Source: Variovorax ginsengisoli
GTDB lineage: Bacteria; Pseudomonadota; Gammaproteobacteria; Burkholderiales; Burkholderiaceae_C
Direction: 5' to 3'
NCBI RefSeq assembly: GCF_006438845.1
Contig: NZ_RCZJ01000002.1
Coordinates: 819,145-883,144, forward strand
DNA length: 64,000 nt
A model generated the notes under the pieces. The model was not told the origin of the DNA and did no database searches. It saw only the letters and a program-made list of their open reading frames with translations. Position 1 is the first letter of the stretch; the number at the start of each line of letters is the position of its first letter. Positions 47,401 to 54,404 of this stretch are shown one piece after another. A program made the translations under genes and the position numbers.

Positions 47401-48525
47401 CCATCCGCGTACCTGCCCACCGCCATCGCGGTGCGTGCCCAGTCGCTGGGCATCGGCGGCGGTCGCACGCTGCACGACGTGGTGCTGGGCGGCTCGCGCG
47501 AGGGCGCGCTGTGGCGCGCCAACATCGACGCGACCGAGCTCAGCGGCTATGCGGAATACCGGCAGTCGCAGGACGGCCGCATCTACGCGCGGCTGTCGCG
47601 GCTGAAGATCGCCGCGACCGAGGCCAAGGACGTCGAGTCGCTGCTCGACGAGCAGCCTGGCGCGCTGCCGGCGCTCGACATCGTGGTCGAAGACTTCGAG
47701 CTGCTCGGCCGTCACCTCGGACGGCTGGAGATCGACGCGGTCAACCGCGGCGGCGCACGGCGCGAATGGCGGCTCAACAAGCTGGCCTTCACCATGCCCG
47801 AAGCGGCCTTCACCGCGCAGGGCAGCTGGGCCGGCAACGACGCGGCGCAACGCCGCACGTCGATGAACTTCAAGCTGGAGATGGCCGACGCCGGCGCACT
47901 GCTGGCGCGCTTCAACATGAAGGACGTGATCCGACGCGGCCGTGGCCGGCTCGAAGGCGAGGTGGATTGGCGCGGCTCGCCACTGTCGCTCGACTACCCG
48001 AGTCTCAACGGGCAGTTGCATATCGACGTGGGCACCGGCCAGTTTCTCAAGGCCGATCCGGGCCTGGCCAAGCTGCTGGGCGTCCTGAGCCTGCAGGCGC
48101 TGCCTCGCCGGCTCACGCTCGACTTCCGCGATGTGTTCAGCGAGGGCTTCGCCTTCGACTTCATCCGCGGGGACGCGAAGATCGTGCGCGGCGTGGCCAG
48201 CACCAACAACCTGCAGATGAAGGGCGTCAACGCCGCGGCGCTGATGGACGGCTCGGCCGACATCGCGCGCGAGACGCAGAGCCTGCGCGTGGTGGTGGTG
48301 CCGGAAATCAACGCCGGCACCGCCGCCCTGGTGGCCACCGCCATCAACCCGGTAATCGGCTTGAGCACCTTCCTCGCGCAGATGCTGCTGAGCAAGCCGT
48401 TGGCCGCCGCGGCGACGCAGGAGTTCCAGATCGAAGGCACCTGGACCGACCCGACCATCGTCAAGGTGCCCCGCCGCAGCGCGCCTGCGCCCGCCGTTGA
48501 AATGCCCAAGGAAAGCCCGCCATGA
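44455..48525 (+). CDS. yhdP: YhdP-family AsmA-like envelope protein (TIGR02099)
   Basis: A 1,356-residue protein with one N-terminal TM (WMLGLLIAAWSLFALSVVVLH) and a very long repetitive beta-rich periplasmic body (DUF3971/AsmA-like groove), ending in a C-terminal AsmA_2-like region (GVASTNNLQMKGVNAAALMDG, INPVIGLSTFLAQMLL). YhdP, TamB and YdbH are bridge proteins that move phospholipids to the outer membrane. The ORF is open upstream to 43441, but that part is antisense to glnE; the ATG at 44455 starts just before the TM. The stop overlaps the next gene by ATGA. Confidence 0.92.
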   Translation: MNDTASHPSRLLKITAVTATWMLGLLIAAWSLFALSVVVLHGWIVPRIGDYREAIEAQASRAIGVPVRIGAISARSGTLFPVFELRDVVLQDAQQRDALRLERVVASLSPRSIWRLNFAQVHIANPQLDVRLDAAGKLHVAGLDMSTETSGESRGADWFFAQREFVIEGGTVRWTDERRRAEPLLLTDVRFIARNNGRRHALRLDATPPAGWGERFTLRGRFRQPLLSVRSGDWHRWNGEMYAELPHIDVQRLGRYVSLDARIREGRGGVRAWADIRDGQVVGGAADLALERVDASLDTGLEPLVLRAVTGRLAGRLNDATLEFSTTNLQFDTADGLRWPGGNLWFQHTPTQGRSPERGALKADRLDLAALALIAARLPLGDATHQALAAYAPRGVVERIDAQWQGALGAPNTYQARGSVSGLSLAAQPAPTATVDAKAQAATRPHAGTPGLRGASVDFDATQDGGKATLAIAQGALEFPGVFEEPLIPIDRLSTQLQWRIDGDKAELQVSDLRFTNADATGEAKASWRTSDPGVSHGRSRYPGVLDLQGQLTRANGTRVHRYLPLDIPKHTRDYVQESVTKGTASTVDFRVRGDLHDMPFMDPRDGEFRIAANVANVDYAYVPPSSVKSGKTLAWPGLAGVSGELIFERAGMRVRNAQGRIAGAPGIEVTKADVQIADMSHHAPVLEVDAQARGPLAELLKVGAPLTGEAATAVAGVRAGGNADYRLRLQLPLETMDKAKVQANVVLGGNELQLAPEAPAVSQVRGTLAFTETGFTLAGVQGRFIGGETHIEGRGRYDGAQPEMSFRAQGNVTAEGLRGAREVDWLRRLAAKAEGGTGYSATLSMREGTPEFSLTSDLQGLALALPAPLAKEAGTAMALQVEKKVVLREARAGTAPLLHDRLSLELGRVASVHYLRDIGGEVPRVLQGAIGVGLPEGETPSAPERGVLATLHLGQFDLPAWQALFGEATGNAVDTGGGGAEPSAYLPTAIAVRAQSLGIGGGRTLHDVVLGGSREGALWRANIDATELSGYAEYRQSQDGRIYARLSRLKIAATEAKDVESLLDEQPGALPALDIVVEDFELLGRHLGRLEIDAVNRGGARREWRLNKLAFTMPEAAFTAQGSWAGNDAAQRRTSMNFKLEMADAGALLARFNMKDVIRRGRGRLEGEVDWRGSPLSLDYPSLNGQLHIDVGTGQFLKADPGLAKLLGVLSLQALPRRLTLDFRDVFSEGFAFDFIRGDAKIVRGVASTNNLQMKGVNAAALMDGSADIARETQSLRVVVVPEINAGTAALVATAINPVIGLSTFLAQMLLSKPLAAAATQEFQIEGTWTDPTIVKVPRRSAPAPAVEMPKESPP

Positions 48526-49337
48526 AAGTCGCCGCTCTGCAGATGGTTTCGGCCATCGACCGGGCTACCAACCTGGCGCGCGCGCATGCCTTGCTGAGCG
48601 AGGCTGCAGCAGGCGGCGCCGAGCTGGCGGTCCTGCCCGAATACTTCTGCGTGATGGGCGCGAAGGACACCGACAAGCTCGCGATGCGCGAGAAGCCGGG
48701 CGAAGGCCCGATCCAGCGCTTCCTGGCCGATGCCGCGCGCGAGCTCGGGATGTGGATCGTCGGCGGCACGCTGCCGATCGAGGCCGGCGACGACCAGCAC
48801 GTGTTCAACAGCGCGCTGGTCTACGCGCCGTCGGGCGCATGCGTGGCGCGCTACGACAAGATCCACCTCTTCTTCTTCGACAACGGCCGCGAGCGTTTCG
48901 ACGAGCGCCGCGTCATCACGCCCGGCAGCGCGCCGGTGCACTTCGACCTGCCCTCGCGCGACGGCCATGCGTGGCGCATCGGCCTGTCGGTCTGCTACGA
49001 CCTGCGCTTTCCGGAGCTGTACCGGACGCTGTCGAAACAAGGCGCCGATGTGCTGCTGGTGCCCAGCGCCTTCACCCACACCACCGGTGCCGCGCACTGG
49101 GAACTGCTGTTGCGCGCCCGCGCGGTCGAGAACCTGGCCTGGGTCGTCGCACCGGCGCAAGGCGGTCTGCACGAGAACGGCCGCCAGACCTGGGGCCATT
49201 CGATGATCGTCGACCCCTGGGGCGCGGTCGTCGCGCAACAGGCCACAGGCGAAAGCGTGGTGCTGTTCGATCTCGACGCGCAGCGCATCGCCACGTCGCG
49301 CACCCAGTTGCCCGCGCTCGGGCATGCGGTGCTCTAG
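48522..49337 (+). CDS. Carbon-nitrogen hydrolase (Nit1/NitFhit-like amidase)
   Basis: A 271-residue nitrilase-superfamily amidase with the catalytic triad Glu40 (AVLPEYF), Lys113 (RYDKIHLF) and Cys158 (SVCYDLRFPELYR). The signature resembles Nit1, the deaminated-glutathione amidase that repairs a side product of transaminases. Start overlaps the yhdP stop. A conserved yhdP-nit neighbourhood is typical of Burkholderiales as I recall. Confidence 0.92.
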   Translation: MKVAALQMVSAIDRATNLARAHALLSEAAAGGAELAVLPEYFCVMGAKDTDKLAMREKPGEGPIQRFLADAARELGMWIVGGTLPIEAGDDQHVFNSALVYAPSGACVARYDKIHLFFFDNGRERFDERRVITPGSAPVHFDLPSRDGHAWRIGLSVCYDLRFPELYRTLSKQGADVLLVPSAFTHTTGAAHWELLLRARAVENLAWVVAPAQGGLHENGRQTWGHSMIVDPWGAVVAQQATGESVVLFDLDAQRIATSRTQLPALGHAVL

Positions 49338-49351
49338 CCACGCCAGCGCCC

Positions 49352-51436
49352 GTGTCTTCCCCGCCCTTCGATCCGACCCCGTCGCCGAGCGCACCGCGCG
49401 AGAACCTCGCCACGCGGCTGGCGATCCGCGTCTGCGGACAGGCCTTTCTGAGCCTGCGCTCGGTGTGGCAGCGCTGGTTTCTCTGGGTGCTGCTCGCGGT
49501 GCTGGTGCTGGCGCTGTTGGGCACGGTGGTGTGGCTCGCCGGCCGGCACGAGGCCGAGCAGGTGCAGGCCGCGCTGGACCGCGACACGGCCGATGCTGCC
49601 TCAGACCTGCGCGCCGGCCTGCAGCGCAACGTGCAGAGCCTGCATGCGCTGCAGTCGGGCGGGCTCGACCCCGGGCGCTGGGCCACCGAATCGACGGCGC
49701 TGATGCGAGGCCACCGTGAATGGCTGCGTCTCGAATGGCGCGACCTCGCCTTGCGCACGATGGCCGTCGCCGACACGCCCTACCGCGTGCGCCACTTCGA
49801 CGAGGCCACACGCAACAGCGCGCAGTCCGATGTCGCGCTCGCCTGCGCCGCGGCGCGCAAGACGGAAGGTGCCGCCTATTCGCCAAGCCACTACGTCGCA
49901 CTGCCCGACAGTGGCGGCATCGAGGTCATGGAGATGTGCCTGCCGACCGAAAGCGGCGGCTACCTGATCGCCACCTACACGCTGCGCGACGTGCTGATCG
50001 AGCTGGTCGCGCCGACGCTCCGGCGCGGGCAGGAGGTGTCGCTGACCGAAGCCGACGGCACGCGACTCGCCTCGGTCGGCACCGCGCGGCGCAGCGGCAG
50101 CCGGGTGTTCAGCACCCAGCAGCTCATCGACCTGCCCGGTACTGCGCTGGTGTTGCGCGTGGACGGCTGGCGCGCCGCGCCCGATGTGTTTCCCAACCTG
50201 CTGACCGGCCTGGTCACCGCCATCTCGATCGCGCTGGTGTCGGTGCTGGTGCTGCTGGCGCGCGACACGCGGCGCCGCCTGCGCGCGGAGAACGAGCTGG
50301 CCGACACGCTGGCCTTTCGCAAGGCGATGGAGGACTCGGTCATCACCGGCCTGCGTGCGCGCGATCTGCAAGGCCGCATCACCTACGTCAATCCGGCCTT
50401 CTGCGAGATGGTCGGCTTCAGCGCCGACGAGCTGGTGGCGGCCGGCCTCGGCGAAGCGCCCTACTGGCCCACCGAGCTGGCCCACGAATACCAGAAGCGA
50501 CAGACCCATCGGCTGGCCGGCGGCATGCCGCCGCGCGAGGGTTTCGAGTCGGTCTTCATGCACAAGGACGGCTCGCGCTTTCCGGTGCTGATCTTCGAGG
50601 CGCCACTGATCAACGCGCACGGCGTGCAGACCGGCTGGATGAGCGCCTTCATCGACGTCAGCGAGCAGCGCCGCGTCGAAGAGCTGTCGCGCGCCAGCCA
50701 GGAACGGCTGCAGGCCAGCGCGCGCCTCGCGACCGTGGGCGAGATGGCCTCGCTGTTGAGCCACGAGCTGACGCAGCCGCTGGCTGCGATCGCCAGCTAT
50801 GCGAGCGGCTCGCTCAACCTGCTGCAAGGTGCGCAGGGCGACGGCGCCGAGGTTGCGATGGCGGTGCGCCGCATCGCCGAGCAGGCGGACCGCGCAGGGC
50901 AGGTGATCCGGAGCGTGCACGACTTCGTGCGGCGGCGCGACCGCACGCGCGAGCCCGTGGCGCCTCAGGCGCTGCTCGACGCCGTGCTGCCGCTGGTGCG
51001 GTTGCAGGCGCGCAAGCTGGGCGTGCGCGTCGACGTGCAACTGGAAGACGCGCTGCCCGCAGTGCTGTGCGACCGCACGCTGGTCGAGCAGGTGCTGCTC
51101 AACCTGGCGCGCAACGCGATGCAGGCGATGGACATGCCGGAGTTCAAGGAACGCGTGCTGCTGCTGCGCGTGTCGCGCGCCGGTGGTCTCCGGGCGGCGG
51201 GCGCGCCAGCCGACATGCGGCACTGGCTGACCTTTGCCGTGGCCGACATCGGCAGCGGCATCGCAGACGATGTGGCCGAGCGCCTGTTCACGCCCTTCTT
51301 CACCACCCGCGCCGACGGCATGGGACTGGGACTGAGCCTGTGCCGCACGGTGGTCGAGCAGCATGGCGGCGTGCTGATGCACGAGCCGAATCGACCGCGC
51401 GGCACGGTCTTCCGCTTCACATTACCCATGGCATGA
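49352..51436 (+). CDS. PAS-domain membrane sensor histidine kinase (DctS/FixL-like)
   Basis: A 694-residue kinase: TM1 at 43-63, a roughly 220-residue periplasmic sensor domain, TM2 at 283-303, PAS at about 325-440, HisKA with His471 (LSHELTQPLAAIASYA) and an HATPase with NLARNAMQAM and DIGSGIADD...GMGLGLSLC. The H-box form fits FixL/DctS-type kinases. The GTG at 49352 is the best start; the frame continues upstream inside the nit gene. The cognate regulator follows 7 bases later. The ligand is unknown; no C4-dicarboxylate transporter is adjacent. Confidence 0.88.
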   Translation: MSSPPFDPTPSPSAPRENLATRLAIRVCGQAFLSLRSVWQRWFLWVLLAVLVLALLGTVVWLAGRHEAEQVQAALDRDTADAASDLRAGLQRNVQSLHALQSGGLDPGRWATESTALMRGHREWLRLEWRDLALRTMAVADTPYRVRHFDEATRNSAQSDVALACAAARKTEGAAYSPSHYVALPDSGGIEVMEMCLPTESGGYLIATYTLRDVLIELVAPTLRRGQEVSLTEADGTRLASVGTARRSGSRVFSTQQLIDLPGTALVLRVDGWRAAPDVFPNLLTGLVTAISIALVSVLVLLARDTRRRLRAENELADTLAFRKAMEDSVITGLRARDLQGRITYVNPAFCEMVGFSADELVAAGLGEAPYWPTELAHEYQKRQTHRLAGGMPPREGFESVFMHKDGSRFPVLIFEAPLINAHGVQTGWMSAFIDVSEQRRVEELSRASQERLQASARLATVGEMASLLSHELTQPLAAIASYASGSLNLLQGAQGDGAEVAMAVRRIAEQADRAGQVIRSVHDFVRRRDRTREPVAPQALLDAVLPLVRLQARKLGVRVDVQLEDALPAVLCDRTLVEQVLLNLARNAMQAMDMPEFKERVLLLRVSRAGGLRAAGAPADMRHWLTFAVADIGSGIADDVAERLFTPFFTTRADGMGLGLSLCRTVVEQHGGVLMHEPNRPRGTVFRFTLPMA

Positions 51437-51443
51437 CCCCTCT

Positions 51444-52070
51444 ATGCAACCTCTGATCGACGGCCTCATCTTCATCGTCGACGACGACGCCAGCGTGCGC
51501 GAGGCGCTGGCCTGGCTGCTGCGCTCGCGCCGCCTGGCCAGCGAGCACTTCGGCAGCGCCGACGCCTTCGAGGCCTACATCGACAGCACCGAACTGCCCA
51601 TGCACCCGCACTGCCTGCTGCTGGACGTGCGCATGCCAGGAACCAGCGGCCTGGTGCTGTTCGACCGTTTGGCAGAACGCGGCCTGCTCGACACCATGCC
51701 CGTGATCTTCCTGACGGGTCATGCCGACGTGCCGACGGCGGTCGATTTGGTCAAGCGCGGCGCCTTCGACTTCTGCGAGAAGCCGTTTTCCGACAACGCA
51801 CTGGTCGACCGCATCGAGAAGGCGCTGGGCGCGTCGCTGCGCGCCGTGGGTGCCCAGACGGCACGACGCGCGCTGCGCACGCGCATCGACGAGCTCACCG
51901 AGCGCGAGCGCGATGTGATGCGTTTGGTGGTCGAGGGATTGCCGAACAAGCTGATCGCCGATCAATTGCAGATCAGCGTACGCACGGTGGAGGTCCACCG
52001 TGCGCGCGTGTTCGAGAAGATGGAAGTCAAGTCGGCCGTCGAACTGGCCAACGTGCTGCGCGGGCTTTGA
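51444..52070 (+). CDS. FixJ/NarL-type response regulator
   Basis: A 208-residue regulator with a receiver domain (DDD at 13-15, phospho-acceptor Asp61 in LLLDVRMPG, Thr91, Lys113) and a LuxR-type HTH (LTERERDVMRLVVEGLPNKLIADQL ... TVEVHRARVF). It is paired with the upstream kinase. Its TGA abuts the ompA-like stop with no bases between them. Confidence 0.93.
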   Translation: MQPLIDGLIFIVDDDASVREALAWLLRSRRLASEHFGSADAFEAYIDSTELPMHPHCLLLDVRMPGTSGLVLFDRLAERGLLDTMPVIFLTGHADVPTAVDLVKRGAFDFCEKPFSDNALVDRIEKALGASLRAVGAQTARRALRTRIDELTERERDVMRLVVEGLPNKLIADQLQISVRTVEVHRARVFEKMEVKSAVELANVLRGL

Positions 52071-52715
52071 TCAGCCCGGCTGGCGCTCACCCACATAGAT
52101 CTCGACGCGGCGGTTCTGTGCGCGGCCGGCATCGCTGTTGTTGTCGGCGATTGGTTCGCGCGAGCCGCGGCCTTCGATGCGGAAGGCCGTCGACGGGACG
52201 CCACGGGCGATCAGGTAGTCACGCGTGCTGGCGGCACGGTCGACCGACAGCGGGTTGTTGATGCTGTCCGAGCCGGTGCTGTCGGTGTGGCCGATGATGC
52301 GGACTTCGGCGTTCGGGTTGTTGCGCAGGCCGTTGGCGAACTGGTTGAGAACGGGCGCAAAGTTGCCCTTGATGGCCGACTTGCCGGTGTCGAAGGACAC
52401 ATCGCTCGGAATGGCCAGCTTCAGTTCGTTGTTGGCGGTCTGCGTCACGCCGATGCCCGTACCGCGCGTGGCCGCTTCCATTTCGCGCTTCTGGTTTTCC
52501 ATGCGCTGCGACCACAGGTAGCCGCCCAGGGCACCCACACCTGCGCCGATGGCTGCACCGGTGCCGGCCCGGCCTCCCGTCGCAGCACCGATGGCCGCGC
52601 CGCCCAACGCGCCGGCGCCCGCACCGATGCCGGTGTTGCGCTGCGTGTCGGTCATGCCTGCGCAGCCGGTGAGAAAGACGGCGAGTGCAGCGGTGGAGAG
52701 AACGATTTTTTTCAT
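52071..52715 (-). CDS. OmpA-family lipoprotein
   Basis: A 214-residue lipoprotein: signal with lipobox FLTGC (Cys18), a glycine-zipper segment (GAGAGALGGAAIGAATGG ... GAGVGALGGYLW) that may insert in membranes, and a C-terminal OmpA peptidoglycan-binding domain (VSFDTGKSAIKGNFAPVL, IIGHTDSTGSDSINNPLSVDRA, GRGSREPIADN). Start at 52715 with AAGGGG upstream; the in-frame ATG at 52754 lacks a signal-like N-terminus. A TGATAATCG in the upstream gap could be its -10. Confidence 0.93.
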   Translation of the reverse strand: MKKIVLSTAALAVFLTGCAGMTDTQRNTGIGAGAGALGGAAIGAATGGRAGTGAAIGAGVGALGGYLWSQRMENQKREMEAATRGTGIGVTQTANNELKLAIPSDVSFDTGKSAIKGNFAPVLNQFANGLRNNPNAEVRIIGHTDSTGSDSINNPLSVDRAASTRDYLIARGVPSTAFRIEGRGSREPIADNNSDAGRAQNRRVEIYVGERQPG

Positions 52716-52953
52716 GGAAGACCCCTTCGGTTCGTTGTGGAGACTCCGCGGCAATTGCTGCGGAACGCCGAACGATTATCACGAGTAAGCCAGGGCCGAA
52801 GCACCCCTCGGGGTGTCTCGGCATGTAACCCGCGCGCCCGTCGATCACGGCGCAAGCCTTTGCTTGCAAGGCTTTCTTGCTATGGAATCAGAAGCACCTC
52901 GTCCGTTACCCCACGATACGATGCGGCCTAGCCCGACAGGCAAAGCGTGACAT

Positions 52954-53100
52954 TCAACCGCTTGGCGGTCGGTCGTCGGGCCGCGCTTCGTCGGCTTCCT
53001 CATCGATTTCGCCGCCCTTGCGGCCGGAGAACATCGTCCACCACACGATGAAGACGAGCAGCGCGAGGGCGCCGAGCGCTTCAAGCAGAATCAGACCCAT
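52954..53100 (-). CDS. Small single-pass membrane protein
   Basis: A 48-residue ORF: one TM (LEALGALALLVFIVWWTMF) followed by a short basic patch and an acidic tail (GGEIDEEADEARPDDRPPSG). Third codon positions are GC-rich as in real genes here. Its ATG and the mltA ATG overlap on opposite strands in a CATG. GGAG lies about 10 bases upstream, longer than ideal. No family is recognised. The 238-base gap to its left (52716-52953) holds two hairpins (CACCCC/GGGGTG; AAGCCTT/AAGGCTT) but no gene. Confidence 0.55.
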   Translation of the reverse strand: MGLILLEALGALALLVFIVWWTMFSGRKGGEIDEEADEARPDDRPPSG

Positions 53101-54232
53101 GAAAAAAGGACTCCGGTGGCTGGTGGTATGCATGATCGTAGCAACGCTGGCGGCCTGTTCGACCGGCAGCCGCGTGCCTCCGGCCCCCACCACGCCGCTC
53201 TCCCCGCAGCCGCCTGTGCTGGGACCGTTGACCGGCTCGTTGAACCATCCCAAAAGCCGCTGGGTGCCGGTGGCCTGGTCGGAGCTGCCCGGCTTCGCCG
53301 ACGACGCCACGCACGAAGGCTGGGCTGCGATGGTCTCGAACTGCGCGCGCCCCAACGCCGCTTTCGCACCGCTCTGCCCTGAAGTCCGCCGCCTCGCCAT
53401 CGCCGAGCCCGACGCGCAGCGCCAGTGGATGACCGAGCGCTTGCAGCCTTACCGCGTGGAATCGCTCGCCGGCGAGAGCGACGGGAAGCTCACCAGCTAC
53501 TACGAGCCCGTGTACGAAGGCTCGCGCCGGCCGACCACGCAGTTCAACGTGCCGCTGTATGCCGTGCCGGCTGGCCTCGTGCCGCGCCGCCCCTGGTTCA
53601 CGCGGGAGCAGATCGAGACGCTGCCTGAGGCACAAGCCGCGCTGCGTGGCCGTGAGATCGCCTGGATGGCCGACCCTGTCGACGCGATGATGCTGCACAT
53701 CCAGGGGTCGGGCCGGCTGCGCCTGACCGACGTCGACGGCACCCAGCGCACCGTGCGCGTGGCCTTCGCCGGGACCAACGAACAGCCCTACCGCAGCATC
53801 CAGCAATGGCTGCAGAACCAGGGCGCCGGTCGCGTGAGCCGCTGGCCCGACGACACCAAGGCCTGGGTCGCGCAAAACCCCCAGCGCGTGCAGCAGCTGA
53901 TGTGGAGCAACCCGCGCTATGTGTTCTTCCGAGAGGAAGCGCTCAACGAAGTCGACGCCGCGTCCGGACCGCGCGGCGCGCAGGGCGTGCCGCTGACGGC
54001 GGGACGTTCGATCGCGGTCGACCGCGACAGCATTCCCTACGGCACGCCGGTCTGGCTCGCTTCGCCGGGCCCGAGCGTTCAGCTGCAGAAACTGGTGGTC
54101 GCGCAGGACACCGGCAGCGCGATCCTCGGTGCGGTGCGCGCCGACTACTTCGCAGGCACCGGGCCCGAAGCCGGAAAGCTGGCCGCCACGGTGAACCAGC
54201 CGCTCAAGCTGTGGGTCTTCTGGCCCAAGTAG
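53099..54232 (+). CDS. mltA: Membrane-bound lytic murein transglycosylase A
   Basis: A 377-residue lipoprotein (lipobox TLAAC, Cys20) that cuts the glycan chain with 1,6-anhydro product formation. The MltA domain is clear: LTSYYEPVYEGSRRPT, MMLHIQGSGRLRL, FREEALNEVDAASGPRGAQG and a 3D domain (SIAVDRDSIPYGTPVWLASP ... VVAQDTGSAILGAVRADYF), with the catalytic Asp presumably in the 3D domain's QDTGSAI. The frame is open upstream to 52877; the ATG at 53099 gives the signal directly. Confidence 0.95.
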   Translation: MKKGLRWLVVCMIVATLAACSTGSRVPPAPTTPLSPQPPVLGPLTGSLNHPKSRWVPVAWSELPGFADDATHEGWAAMVSNCARPNAAFAPLCPEVRRLAIAEPDAQRQWMTERLQPYRVESLAGESDGKLTSYYEPVYEGSRRPTTQFNVPLYAVPAGLVPRRPWFTREQIETLPEAQAALRGREIAWMADPVDAMMLHIQGSGRLRLTDVDGTQRTVRVAFAGTNEQPYRSIQQWLQNQGAGRVSRWPDDTKAWVAQNPQRVQQLMWSNPRYVFFREEALNEVDAASGPRGAQGVPLTAGRSIAVDRDSIPYGTPVWLASPGPSVQLQKLVVAQDTGSAILGAVRADYFAGTGPEAGKLAATVNQPLKLWVFWPK

Positions 54233-54263
54233 CCCCTGCAGCGGCCCTCTGACGGCGACACGA

Positions 54264-54281
54264 CCGTCATCGTTTCGTCAC
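54264..54281 (+). promoter_or_regulatory. Putative Pho box upstream of phoX-like gene
   Basis: CCGTCAT (54264-54270) and TCGTCAC (54275-54281) are two 7-base direct repeats separated by CGTT, giving the 11-base period of the PhoB site (consensus CTGTCAT-N4-CTGTCAC). Located 123 bases before the phosphatase start, so PhoB control under phosphate limitation is expected. Confidence 0.55.
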
Positions 54282-54404
54282 ACGCGTTGCACAGCCGCGT
54301 CATGCGCGGTTCCTAAGCTCGCCCGACCGCCGCGGATCGAGGTGCACGCATGCATCCCTGCGCGGTTCTCAATCCAACCCACGACCTGGAAGCGAAGCAC
54401 CGTC

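Noticed and set aside
49352..52070. Calling the two-component pair dctS-dctR outright
   Set aside because: Sequence style fits, but no TRAP or DctA transporter is adjacent, so the ligand and gene names are left open.
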